The position numbers and the translations under genes were made by a program. From Gammaproteobacteria bacterium (lineage in GTDB: Bacteria > Pseudomonadota > Gammaproteobacteria > JABHGC01): a stretch of DNA of 64,000 nucleotides. Under the pieces are notes generated by a model. The model worked only from the letters and a program-made list of their open reading frames with translations, ran no database searches and had not been told where the DNA came from. Positions 50,595-58,803 of the stretch are shown in pieces; position 1 is the stretch's first letter; each line of letters starts with the position of its first letter. Location of the stretch: the NCBI GenBank assembly GCA_027077805.1, contig JALWTS010000034.1:104154-168153 (forward strand). Direction: 5' to 3'.

Positions 50595-51206
50595 ATGGCT
50601 GATTTTTATGCGAATAAACTGACTTGTATTCGAGATGAGCGAGTTTTATTTCAAGACTTAGATATTGGTTTAAATGCAGGCGATATTGTTTTAGTACAAG
50701 GTGCGAATGGTAGTGGTAAAAGCAGTTTGCTACGGCTGTTATCAGGTTTAGCGGAAGCAGAGTCTGGTAACATTTATTGGCAAGGGGCAAGCATTCAAGA
50801 TTGTCGTTATCAATATCAACGTCAGTTATTATATTTTGGTCATACTTATGCGATTAAACCTGAGTTGACTGCGATTGAAAATTTATTGATTTTAAAGCAA
50901 TTAGGTTTAAGTCAAACCCAAATTGATATGTTTGACATTTTAGCCCAAATTGGTTTAGCAGGCTTTGAAGAAGTGCCAACTAGAATGTTATCCGCAGGGC
51001 AAAAACGTCGAGTGGCATTAGCTCGTTTGTGGATAAGTCAAGCCAAATTATGGATTTTAGATGAACCATTTACTGCCTTAGATACGAAAGGTATGGAAGC
51101 AATTGAAGCTAGAATTTGTCAACAAGCGGATCAAGGGGGTATGGTGATTTTTACAACCCATCACAGTATGAGCATTCATCATACGGCTAGAACAATTTTA
51201 TTATAA
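50595..51206 (+). CDS. ccmA: Heme exporter ATPase of the Ccm system
   Basis: 203 residues. ABC ATPase with Walker A GANGSGKSS, signature LSAGQKRRVALARL, Walker B LWILDEPFTALD and switch His in TTHHS. CcmA drives release of holo-CcmE from CcmC together with CcmB. In most System I operons it is the first gene; here it follows ccmI by nine bases. Confidence 0.96.
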   Translation: MADFYANKLTCIRDERVLFQDLDIGLNAGDIVLVQGANGSGKSSLLRLLSGLAEAESGNIYWQGASIQDCRYQYQRQLLYFGHTYAIKPELTAIENLLILKQLGLSQTQIDMFDILAQIGLAGFEEVPTRMLSAGQKRRVALARLWISQAKLWILDEPFTALDTKGMEAIEARICQQADQGGMVIFTTHHSMSIHHTARTILL

Positions 51207-51210
51207 CGCC

Positions 51211-51879
51211 ATGATGCAAGCCTTTTTAAGCATTTTTAAACGGGATATTCTATTAGCCTTTCGCCATCGTAGTGAATTAGCGAATCCTATGTTGTTTTTT
51301 GTATTAGTTATCAGTTTATTTCCCTTAGCCTTAGGGCCTTATCCAGAAATTTTACAACAAGTGGCACCCGGCGTAATTTGGGTGGCAGCATTATTAGCAA
51401 CCTTATTATCCTTAGAGCGTCTATTTCGTGAAGATTTTATGGATGGTAGTTTAGAACAAATGTTATTAAGTCATCATTCTACCGTGAGTTTGGTTTTGGC
51501 AAAAATTTTGGCACATTGGTGTATTACGGGTTTACCCTTATTGATAATTGCACCCTTATTAGCCTTATTTTTAGGTTTGCCAAGTTTTAGTTGGGGGGGG
51601 TTACTGGCTTCATTAGCATTAGGTACGCCAATTTTGAGTTTTGTAGGCGCAATTGGCGTGGCGTTAACTTTAGGTTTACATCGTGGTGGTATTTTGCTTT
51701 CGTTATTGGTTTTGCCTTTGTATATTCCTGTGTTGATTTTTGGGACAGGGGTAGTTGACGCTGCGAGAATGCAGTTGCCATTTTCGGGGCAGTTATTATT
51801 ACTTGCCGCTATGTTAGTGCTTGCGATGACTTTAACACCTTTGGCAACGGTGATGGCATTGCGGATTAGTGTGGCGTGA
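51211..51879 (+). CDS. ccmB: Heme exporter permease of the Ccm system
   Basis: 222 residues, about six membrane helices, with the family N-terminus FKRDILLAFRHRSELANPMLFF and LERLFREDFMDGSLEQMLL. Membrane partner of CcmA. It is the last gene of the operon and converges on cbbR, with only about 30 bases between them and no strong terminator visible. Confidence 0.96.
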   Translation: MMQAFLSIFKRDILLAFRHRSELANPMLFFVLVISLFPLALGPYPEILQQVAPGVIWVAALLATLLSLERLFREDFMDGSLEQMLLSHHSTVSLVLAKILAHWCITGLPLLIIAPLLALFLGLPSFSWGGLLASLALGTPILSFVGAIGVALTLGLHRGGILLSLLVLPLYIPVLIFGTGVVDAARMQLPFSGQLLLLAAMLVLAMTLTPLATVMALRISVA

Positions 51880-51910
51880 TTAATGATTCCCTACTTTGGT
51901 AGAATAACTA

Positions 51911-52819
51911 TTACTTGAGATAATATCCATACTTTGAAATCAAAAAATCACGAAATTTTTCCGCAGGAGGGGATAAACGTTTTTGTTCTGAATAAACCAC
52001 ATACCAATGACGTTCAATCGGTAAACCTTGCACATCTAAAGTAACGAGTTCACCGTTTTCCAGTTCGTTGATAGCAATATTTTCTGCAACAATAGCAATG
52101 CCTAATCTAGCAATGACAGTTTGTTTTACCACATCATTGCTACCTAATTCCATACGCACATTAATCGGAACTTTGTGTTGATCAAAAAAATTTACAATGG
52201 CCGCGCGAATCCCAGAGCCTTCTTCACGTAAAATAAATGGTTCATTAGCTAATGCTTTGGGTGGAATGGATTTTTTTGAGGCTAAGGGGTGTTTCGGATG
52301 GGCAATAGCGACTAGGTGATTGGGGGCAAATGCTAGGGCATTAACTTTTAAATATTCGGGAGGTTGCCCTAGAATATATAAATCATCTTTATTTTGGCTT
52401 AAACGTTCAATCACTGATTGACGATTACCAACAAATAACGAGGCTTCAATGCCTTTGTAACACTCGCTAAATTCGCCTAGTAATCGAGGTAAAAAATATT
52501 TTGCCATAGTGGTAATAGAAATGCGTAAACTGCCACGTTCCATTTTATCTAATGCCTCAAGATCATAGCTGAGTTGCTCAATTCGGTCTAAAATATTACG
52601 ACAAGCAGTCGCTACTTCTTTTCCCGCATCGGTCAAATAAATTTTTTTGCCAATTTTTTCGATTAATGGTTTGCCTGCTGCCTCGGAGAGTTGTTTGATT
52701 TGAATCGAAACGGCGGGAGGGGTTAAATGCAAGGCTTTTGCCGTTTTACTGACACTCATATATTGGGCAAGCGTATCAAATATTTTGAGTTGGTGTAAGG
52801 TAGCATGACGTATTGGCAT
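51911..52819 (-). CDS. cbbR: LysR-type regulator of the carbon-fixation operon
   Basis: 302 residues. N-terminal winged helix (LHQLKIFDTLAQYMSVSKTAKALHLTPPAVS) and a C-terminal LysR substrate-binding domain with LREEGSGIR and LGIAIVAENI. Divergent placement beside cbbL is the classical cbbR arrangement; CbbR proteins activate cbb operons in response to metabolites such as RuBP or NADPH. The start ATG at 52817-52819 is followed, across the gap, by a perfect inverted repeat suited to LysR binding. Confidence 0.93.
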   Translation of the reverse strand: MPIRHATLHQLKIFDTLAQYMSVSKTAKALHLTPPAVSIQIKQLSEAAGKPLIEKIGKKIYLTDAGKEVATACRNILDRIEQLSYDLEALDKMERGSLRISITTMAKYFLPRLLGEFSECYKGIEASLFVGNRQSVIERLSQNKDDLYILGQPPEYLKVNALAFAPNHLVAIAHPKHPLASKKSIPPKALANEPFILREEGSGIRAAIVNFFDQHKVPINVRMELGSNDVVKQTVIARLGIAIVAENIAINELENGELVTLDVQGLPIERHWYVVYSEQKRLSPPAEKFRDFLISKYGYYLK

Positions 52820-52830
52820 AATGATTGTTA

Positions 52831-52872
52831 AATAAAAGTTTAATAACGTCTTTTATATATTAAACTTTTATT
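52831..52872. promoter_or_regulatory. Perfect 14-bp inverted repeat, probable CbbR operator
   Basis: AATAAAAGTTTAAT at 52831-52844 is matched exactly by its reverse complement at 52859-52872, with 14 bases between. It lies in the cbbR-cbbL gap, next to the cbbR start. LysR regulators bind such T-N11-A dyads in divergent promoters, so this is the likely CbbR activation and autoregulation site. Confidence 0.7.
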
Positions 52873-52920
52873 TACTGAAAAGTCCACCTAAACTACACAT
52901 CAGTTTTTTAAACGCTCTGG

Positions 52921-52965
52921 CAGTTTGTAACTGTACAGGGTAATCATTCAATTGAATACTGGAGG
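52921..52965 (+). promoter_or_regulatory. cbbL leader: two short palindromes and ribosome site
   Basis: CAGTTTGTAACTG (52921-52933) and the 12-base palindrome ATTCAATTGAAT (52946-52957) precede a strong ribosome site CTGGAGG (52959-52965), eight bases before the cbbL ATG. The palindromes could be operator half-sites or simple leader hairpins. Confidence 0.45.
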
Positions 52966-52973
52966 TCTCATCA

Positions 52974-54386
52974 ATGAGCAACACTTACCAGGCGGGCGTT
53001 AAGGATTACCGCGAAAAATACTGGACACCGGATTACGTTCCCCTAGATACAGACTTATTAGCCTGCTTTAAAGTTACTGGGCAACCAGGCGTTCCACGTG
53101 AAGAGGTGGCGGCGGCGGTTGCGGCGGAAAGTTCTACAGGGACTTGGAGTACTGTGTGGTCAGAACTATTAACCGATTTAGAATATTATAAAGGTCGTGC
53201 CTATCGCATTGAAGATGTTCCAGGTGATTCTGAATCTTTTTATGCGTTTGTCGCTTATCCAATCGATCTATTTGAAGAAGGTTCTGTGGTTAATGTTTTA
53301 ACTTCTTTGGTTGGGAATGTATTTGGTTTTAAAGCATTAAAACATTTACGTTTAGAAGATATTCGTTTTCCTATCGCTTACATTAAAACTTGTAATGGTC
53401 CTCCTGCGGGTATCCAAGTAGAACGGGATCGTTTGAATAAATATGGTCGTCCAATGTTAGGTGCGACAATTAAACCGAAACTTGGTCTTTCTGCGAAAAA
53501 CTATGGTCGTGCGGTTTATGAATGTTTACGCGGCGGTTTGGACTTAACTAAAGATGATGAAAACGTTAACTCTCAACCTTTTATGCGTTGGCAAGATCGG
53601 TTTGAATTTGTGGCAGAAGCGGTATTAAAAGCTCAAGATGAAACGGGTGAACGCAAAGGCCATTATCTTAACGTAACCGCCTCTGATCCTGAACAAATGT
53701 ATGAACGTGCGGAATTTGCTAAAGAATTAAGTATGCCAATTATTATGCATGACTTTCTCACAGGTGGTTTTACTGCAAACACTGGTTTGGCCAGATGGTG
53801 TCGTAAAAATAATATGTTATTACATATTCACCGTGCCATGCATGCGGTCATTGATCGTCATCCAAAACATGGTATTCATTTCCGTGTATTAGCCAAATGT
53901 TTGCGTTTATCAGGCGGCGACCATCTGCATACTGGGACGGTTGTGGGTAAACTTGAAGGGGATAGAAATTCAACCTTAGGTTTTGTGGATCAATTACGAG
54001 AATCATTTGTACCTGAGGATCGTTCTCGTGGGGTATTCTTTGACCAAGATTGGGGTTCCATGCCGGGTGTATTCGCCGTTGCATCTGGTGGTATCCATGT
54101 ATGGCATATGCCAGCACTGGTAACCATTTTTGGTGATGATTCGGTATTACAGTTTGGTGGTGGTACACAAGGACATCCTTGGGGGAATGCGGCAGGTGCG
54201 GCAGCCAACCGTGTTGCTTTAGAAGCATCTGTTAAAGCACGAAATGAAGGACGTGAAATTGAACGTGAAGCTCGGGATATTTTAGTGGAAGCGGCAAAAC
54301 ATAGTCCTGAATTAGCCGTAGCAATGGAAACTTGGAAAGAAATTAAGTTTGAATTTGAGACAGTTGATAAGCTTGATGTGAATTAA
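52974..54386 (+). CDS. cbbL: RuBisCO large subunit, form IA
   Basis: 470 residues. Catalyses carboxylation of ribulose 1,5-bisphosphate in the Calvin cycle. Active-site stretches are intact: TIKPKLGLS (catalytic Lys), [16 protein letters not shown] (carbamylated Lys and metal ligands), HIHRAMHAV and [16 protein letters not shown]. The [21 protein letters not shown]-terminus is typical of carboxysomal form IA enzymes. Followed by cbbS and the shell genes, so it is the carboxysome enzyme. Confidence 0.98.
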   Translation: MSNTYQAGVKDYREKYWTPDYVPLDTDLLACFKVTGQPGVPREEVAAAVAAESSTGTWSTVWSELLTDLEYYKGRAYRIEDVPGDSESFYAFVAYPIDLFEEGSVVNVLTSLVGNVFGFKALKHLRLEDIRFPIAYIKTCNGPPAGIQVERDRLNKYGRPMLGATIKPKLGLSAKNYGRAVYECLRGGLDLTKDDENVNSQPFMRWQDRFEFVAEAVLKAQDETGERKGHYLNVTASDPEQMYERAEFAKELSMPIIMHDFLTGGFTANTGLARWCRKNNMLLHIHRAMHAVIDRHPKHGIHFRVLAKCLRLSGGDHLHTGTVVGKLEGDRNSTLGFVDQLRESFVPEDRSRGVFFDQDWGSMPGVFAVASGGIHVWHMPALVTIFGDDSVLQFGGGTQGHPWGNAAGAAANRVALEASVKARNEGREIEREARDILVEAAKHSPELAVAMETWKEIKFEFETVDKLDVN

Positions 54387-54432
54387 TCGTCTTATTAAAC
54401 TTAAACCAAATTATTTTAAAAGGATATAACTA

Positions 54433-54774
54433 ATGAGTATATATGATGCGGGTGATTTTCAAACCACTCAAACCTTAGAAACATTTGGGTTTCTTCCACG
54501 TTTAACCCAAGAAGAAGTGCATGATCAAATTGCGTATATTATTGCCCAAGGTTGGACACCTGCCATTGAGCATGAGCATCCAAGCAAGTCTTTTAACCAT
54601 TATTGGACCATGTGGAAATTACCATTTTTTGGTGAGCAACAATTGTCTAAAGTGGTTGAAGAGTTAGAATCTTGTCGCCGTGCCTATCCTGACCATCATG
54701 TTAGATTACTGGGTTATGATAACTATACCCAAAGTCAAGGTGCTGCATTTGTGGTTTATGAAGGCCGGAGTTAA
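54433..54774 (+). CDS. cbbS: RuBisCO small subunit, form IA
   Basis: 113 residues with the family marks ETFGFLPRLTQEEVHDQIAY, a central WTMWKLPFF stretch and a C-terminal VRLLGYDNYTQSQGAAFVV. It caps the L8S8 enzyme and, in form IA, contributes to the CsoS2 binding site. AAAAGGATATAAC precedes the ATG. A long hairpin follows before csoS2. Confidence 0.98.
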   Translation: MSIYDAGDFQTTQTLETFGFLPRLTQEEVHDQIAYIIAQGWTPAIEHEHPSKSFNHYWTMWKLPFFGEQQLSKVVEELESCRRAYPDHHVRLLGYDNYTQSQGAAFVVYEGRS

Positions 54775-54787
54775 GCGAAAGCTAAGT

Positions 54788-54834
54788 TAGTGGCTGTGGT
54801 ATTGATAATGTGAATATCACTATCACAGTCGCTA
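54788..54834 (+). promoter_or_regulatory. 20-bp hairpin between cbbS and csoS2
   Basis: Arms 54788-54807 and 54815-54834 pair over 20 positions with three G-U wobbles and one mismatch, around a seven-base loop. It starts 14 bases after the cbbS stop and has no T-run after it, so it looks like an attenuator or RNA-stabilising element rather than a full terminator. A comparable element between cbbS and csoS2 in Halothiobacillus is thought to keep RuBisCO output far above shell output. Confidence 0.65.
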
Positions 54835-54889
54835 TTTCACTTTCTTATAATTATTGCACAAACTATCTTATCGAGCGAGAGGTTTCACC

Positions 54890-57337
54890 ATGGCACAGAC
54901 TGCAAATATTAATGGACGTATGGCAGCGATGGCACGTAGACGTGCAATGGCTCAAGATGGCAAAACTGCCACAAAATTAAGTCCTGAAGCATTGCTTGCA
55001 AGAGAAAGTTCAGCGAATACTACTGTTGCTGAACCCACACCAGTCGTATCTTCTACCACTGATTCTGAATCCACTTCTACTTCTACTAAATCAACCCGTT
55101 CACCACGGATGGCACTGAGATTACAACAAAGTGTGGCAAGGTTGGCTTCCAGACAACGTCGTCAGGCAATGTCAAGCACGGGAAAAGCGGCGATTAAGCG
55201 TAGTGCTGGCAATGTTGAAAGTTCTACTTCAGTGTCAGGTTTGCCCCTTCGTGGAACGGCTGCTAGAAAAGCGGCCGCAAATCGTAGAAACAATCGTCAA
55301 ACTAGTCAAACAGCAGAAGTTGTGGATACGACAGGTGTTGCGTCTGAAACCAGAAAATGTCATTGTGGATGTAAAGGTGATAAGTCTAAACCGACGAGTA
55401 ATAGCCCTACTAGTCAAACGGCAACAACGGAACGCAGTAGTTGTCGCAGTGTGGCAATGCGAGACAATGCTAAAATTCGTGCTATCGCAAAAACCACTGC
55501 GAATCAAAGCGTTGCCCGTGTGGCATCCTTAGCTCGTAGAAAAAGTATGTCAATTCGTGGTAAAGCGGGCATGGGTTCTCAAGGCTTAACACCTGCGCAA
55601 ACCGCTCGTGCGGCTAATCCTCAATTATCAGGACGGCAATTAGCACAGAGCTTGCGTGAACAACGTAGTCGTCGTGGTAAAGCTGGGCAAAGAACGACGG
55701 GTGCGAGTCGTGGTGCTAGGCGTCGTCGTACCCGGGATACTGGTGCCGCTGAAGATGCTCCTTGGAAAGTGGGGGCAAGTGAAACGACGCATGGTCAAAC
55801 TGTTACAGGGACTATGGTAGGACGTAGTCAAAAAGTCAGTGGTGATGAACAAAGTACTTGTCGTCCTATCACGGGTACTGAGTATATGGGGGCCGATATT
55901 TTTCGTGAATTTTGTCAAACAGAACCTGAACCTGCAAATTTGCGTGGTAGTGTCAGTGAGACTCACCGTGGTCAAACTATCACAGGGAATAAGGTCGGAC
56001 GTAGTCAAAAAGTTACAGGGGATGAACAGGGGAGTTGCAAAAATGTAACGGGCGATGAATATATTAGTGCCGAACAAATGCAAGAATTTTGTGGTACAAG
56101 TCCCGAAGCTAAGAAACCTATGCGGATGAGTTATACTGAAACGCTTAAAGGTAAATTGGTAACAGGGAATCATGTGGGTCGTTCTGAAAAGGTGACGGGT
56201 GATGAGGTTGGTTCTGGTCGTCAACTGACAGGGAGTCAGTATATGGAAACGGTTAGCCATGCAAATGACGAAAAAGTACCCCCTAAAGTAGGAAGCAGTG
56301 AAACGTTACGTGGTAGCTTAGTAACAGGCAATCGAGTAGGGCGTAGTCAACGAGTAACTGGGGATGAGCAGGGCAGTTGCCGTAATATTACGGGGGATGA
56401 CTATGTTGGCAAAGAACAATACCAGCAGTTTTGTGAGCAAGCACCTCAACCACAAGATCAAAAAGTCGGACAATCAGGGACACTGCGTGGTGAATCCGTT
56501 ACTGGTACTATGACAGGACGTTCAGTCAAAGTAACTGGCGATGAATCAGGGACGTGTAAAGCCGTAACAGGCACGCCTTATGCGGGGTTAGAACAGTATC
56601 AAGCCTTTTGTGGTACGGAACAGCAAGGACAGATATTCGCACGGACTCGCCCTGTCAGTCATGCGGTTGCTTCCGTAATGACGGGCTTGCAACCTAGCAT
56701 TGGTGGTAAAATGACAGGTGATGAAAAAGGACAATGTGAGCCCTTAACAGGTACGCCTTATGTGGGGCATGATCAGTTCGTTGAAATTTGTGCCAGTGCC
56801 AATAGCTCAGATTTTCCACAACCTATTGATGGTAGTTCTTGGGGAGAATTTAGTATTAATGCCCCTTTACATGCGAGCAAAGCTGAGGTTAATGATTCGG
56901 GGGTGACAGGAACGGGTTATGAAAATGGTCATATTACGGGTCCTTTTGGTAAAGCAACGGGGCGAGTAACAGGTACTGAGGAATTTCGCTTTGGTTCTAA
57001 GCAAGCACGAGTTGCTACTGAAGCAGTGGAAGTAACACCTCATGCGGATGAGGCTAACACCAATACTGTGCCAAGAATTACGGGGGAAGGCATGGAAGTC
57101 GGAAGTAAAATCACTGGTGATGATTGGGGGCGTAATGATAGGGTAACAGGTACTGAAGGTAGTTCTGCAACTCGCCGTAATCCTACACGTCGTGGTGGTG
57201 TCATGGCAAGTATGGCTTTTCAACAAGCGTTTAAAAATCGTGAGGAAGTTGAAGTCCCTGTGAGTGTTGTAACAGGTAGCAGTGGTAATACCGCAAATGG
57301 TGCACTTGTAACTTATTCGGGGGGGGCCCGTGGCTAA
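54890..57337 (+). CDS. csoS2: Carboxysome assembly scaffold protein CsoS2
   Basis: 815 residues from ATG 54890 (GAGAGG upstream); a TTG at 54854 lies in the same frame. Intrinsically disordered scaffold that links RuBisCO to the shell. N-terminal region has four Arg-rich motifs ending in GK (near MARRRAMAQDGK, RQRRQAMSSTGK, LARRKSMSIRGK and LREQRSRRGK), which bind RuBisCO. Middle region (about 293-640) has six repeats with the VTGxxVGRSxKVTGDE pattern, most with the Cys and ITGxxY end. The C-terminal region has VTGTGYENGHITGPFG and ends YSGGARG, the conserved shell-encapsulated peptide. A CHCGC cluster at 157-161 is an added feature. Both tail domains are intact in one frame. Confidence 0.96.
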   Translation: MAQTANINGRMAAMARRRAMAQDGKTATKLSPEALLARESSANTTVAEPTPVVSSTTDSESTSTSTKSTRSPRMALRLQQSVARLASRQRRQAMSSTGKAAIKRSAGNVESSTSVSGLPLRGTAARKAAANRRNNRQTSQTAEVVDTTGVASETRKCHCGCKGDKSKPTSNSPTSQTATTERSSCRSVAMRDNAKIRAIAKTTANQSVARVASLARRKSMSIRGKAGMGSQGLTPAQTARAANPQLSGRQLAQSLREQRSRRGKAGQRTTGASRGARRRRTRDTGAAEDAPWKVGASETTHGQTVTGTMVGRSQKVSGDEQSTCRPITGTEYMGADIFREFCQTEPEPANLRGSVSETHRGQTITGNKVGRSQKVTGDEQGSCKNVTGDEYISAEQMQEFCGTSPEAKKPMRMSYTETLKGKLVTGNHVGRSEKVTGDEVGSGRQLTGSQYMETVSHANDEKVPPKVGSSETLRGSLVTGNRVGRSQRVTGDEQGSCRNITGDDYVGKEQYQQFCEQAPQPQDQKVGQSGTLRGESVTGTMTGRSVKVTGDESGTCKAVTGTPYAGLEQYQAFCGTEQQGQIFARTRPVSHAVASVMTGLQPSIGGKMTGDEKGQCEPLTGTPYVGHDQFVEICASANSSDFPQPIDGSSWGEFSINAPLHASKAEVNDSGVTGTGYENGHITGPFGKATGRVTGTEEFRFGSKQARVATEAVEVTPHADEANTNTVPRITGEGMEVGSKITGDDWGRNDRVTGTEGSSATRRNPTRRGGVMASMAFQQAFKNREEVEVPVSVVTGSSGNTANGALVTYSGGARG

Positions 57338-57461
57338 GGTTTTTGGGTAAATTAAGATGTACAGAGATTCTCATTATCGTTTAGTATCGCCTAGTTGAAA
57401 ACGAGCATTGCTCTATTAAAGTGAGTGTCTGTGAATTTCTCAAATGAGTGGAAACGGTAAC
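57338..57461 (+). other. Gap where csoSCA is normally found
   Basis: 124 bases separate csoS2 and csoS4A. In standard alpha-carboxysome operons the shell carbonic anhydrase gene (about 1.5 kb) sits here. I see no reading frame, no recognisable remnant and no hairpin in these bases. Confidence 0.85.
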
Positions 57462-57737
57462 ATGAAAATATGCCAAGTAGAAAAACCATTGGTATCAACG
57501 AATCGCATACCAAGTTTAGAACATAAACATCTGCAAGTAGTGCGCGATGGTAGTTCACAGCTTGTGGCTGTCGATGCCGTGGGTTGTATTCCGGGTGATT
57601 GGGTGATTTGTGTCGGAAGTTCTGCGGCACGTGAAGCAGCAGGTAGCAAAGCCTATCCTAGTGATTTAACTATTATTGGGATTATTGATCATTGGCCACC
57701 ACCTGACGATAGTAAAGATAGTGAGGCAAGTGAATAA
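57462..57737 (+). CDS. csoS4A: Carboxysome vertex pentamer protein CsoS4A
   Basis: 91 residues from ATG 57462, which gives the usual MKIxQVEKPLVSTNRI start; another ATG is six codons upstream. Contains VDAVGCIPGDWVICVGSSAAREAAGSK and DLTIIGIIDHW, typical of the BMC-P fold. Pentamers of this protein close the twelve vertices of the icosahedral shell. Followed after three bases by its paralogue. Confidence 0.96.
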   Translation: MKICQVEKPLVSTNRIPSLEHKHLQVVRDGSSQLVAVDAVGCIPGDWVICVGSSAAREAAGSKAYPSDLTIIGIIDHWPPPDDSKDSEASE

Positions 57738-57740
57738 ATA

Positions 57741-57986
57741 ATGGAGATTTTGCAGGTAGAATCTACCTTAGTTTGTACACGGCGAATTGAGGGTTTAAAG
57801 CAAGCAAAATTGTTAGTATTAAAAAATACAAAAGGAAAACGAGTCGTCGCCATTGATCAAGTGGGTGCAAATGCCGGTAATTTTGTGTTTGTAGTCAGTG
57901 GTTCCGCGGCACGGCATGGTGCGGATGATTACTATATTCTGACGGATTTAACTGTGGCAGGTATTATTGATCATTGGCAAGCATAA
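57741..57986 (+). CDS. csoS4B: Carboxysome vertex pentamer protein CsoS4B
   Basis: 81 residues, BMC-P fold: MEILQVESTLVCTRRI at the start, then VAIDQVGANAGNFVFVVSGS and DLTVAGIIDHW. Second vertex protein, diverged from CsoS4A as usual. Three bases after csoS4A. Confidence 0.96.
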   Translation: MEILQVESTLVCTRRIEGLKQAKLLVLKNTKGKRVVAIDQVGANAGNFVFVVSGSAARHGADDYYILTDLTVAGIIDHWQA

Positions 57987-58057
57987 TTTTATTTTTATTT
58001 TTAAAGAATATAACAGTCAACTGAGTTTTTAACAAATAATTTTTAGGAGATAGGAAC

Positions 58058-58366
58058 ATGGCAAACGATACCTATGGTATTGCATTAGGCATGATTGAAA
58101 CTCGCGGTTTGGTTCCTGCGATTGAAGCAGCGGATGCGATGACTAAAGCCGCAGAAGTGCGTTTAATTGGACGTGAGTTTGTCGGTGGTGGTTATGTAAC
58201 GGTATTAGTGCGTGGCGAAACCGGGGCGGTAAATGCCGCCGTTCGTGCAGGTGCCGATGCTTGTGAACGTGTGGGTGATGGTTTAGTGGCAGCTCATATT
58301 ATTGCACGTCCGCATCGTGAAGTCGAACCGGTCTTACCAAAAGGTAGCAGTGATACTTCTGCTTAA
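58058..58366 (+). CDS. csoS1: Carboxysome shell hexamer protein CsoS1, copy 1
   Basis: 102 residues, single BMC-H domain: [40 protein letters not shown] and [15 protein letters not shown]. Hexamers tile the shell facets; the pore loop FVGGGY is the standard type. TTTTTAGGAGATAGG gives a strong ribosome site. Protein and DNA are almost identical to the next gene except at the ends. Confidence 0.97.
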   Translation: MANDTYGIALGMIETRGLVPAIEAADAMTKAAEVRLIGREFVGGGYVTVLVRGETGAVNAAVRAGADACERVGDGLVAAHIIARPHREVEPVLPKGSSDTSA

Positions 58367-58430
58367 ACATCAATATAAACATAAACGTAAATAACATATA
58401 TTTCATTTAATATTTTGAGGAGATGATAAA

Positions 58431-58745
58431 ATGGCAATTGATAGCTACGGTATTGCTTTGGGCATGATTGAAACTCGCGGTTTGGTTCCTGCGATTGAAG
58501 CAGCGGATGCAATGACTAAAGCCGCAGAAGTGCGTTTAATTGGACGTGAGTTTGTCGGTGGTGGTTATGTAACGGTATTAGTGCGTGGTGAAACCGGGGC
58601 AGTAAATGCCGCCGTTCGTGCGGGTGCCGATGCTTGTGAACGTGTGGGTGATGGTTTAGTAGCGGCTCATATTATTGCACGTCCGCATCGTGAAGTCGAA
58701 CCAGTACTGGAAAATAGTAATAATAATCGTTCAGAACGTAGCTAG
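58431..58745 (+). CDS. csoS1: Carboxysome shell hexamer protein CsoS1, copy 2
   Basis: 104 residues, single BMC-H domain nearly identical to copy 1; only the first few and last dozen residues differ (here ending in an Asn/Ser/Arg-rich tail). Strong ribosome site TGAGGAG. Most proteobacterial operons carry three csoS1 genes; here there are two. DNA identity is so high over about 240 bases that recent duplication or gene conversion is likely. Confidence 0.97.
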   Translation: MAIDSYGIALGMIETRGLVPAIEAADAMTKAAEVRLIGREFVGGGYVTVLVRGETGAVNAAVRAGADACERVGDGLVAAHIIARPHREVEPVLENSNNNRSERS

Positions 58746-58803
58746 TTTGCCAGTGGTTGGATTTGGAGTTATTGGCTTATGTTTAAAATATGCTTGATTT
58801 GCC

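Noticed and set aside
55131..56260. Several alternative frames within csoS2, up to 206 codons
   Set aside because: They arise from the repeat structure of csoS2 and read as repetitive Ser/Thr/Arg sequence; the CsoS2 frame is continuous and complete.
55770..56640. Regular repeats resembling a CRISPR array
   Set aside because: The periodicity is that of the CsoS2 middle-region protein repeats; the DNA repeats are imperfect and in frame.
55800..56900. Programmed frameshift site in csoS2, as reported in other species
   Set aside because: I looked for an X-XXY-YYZ heptamer in the right frame near the middle and C-terminal boundaries and found none by eye; CAAAAAG stretches are not in the needed phase.
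57338..57461. Remnant of csoSCA
   Set aside because: The 124 bases translate to nothing like the carbonic anhydrase in any frame.
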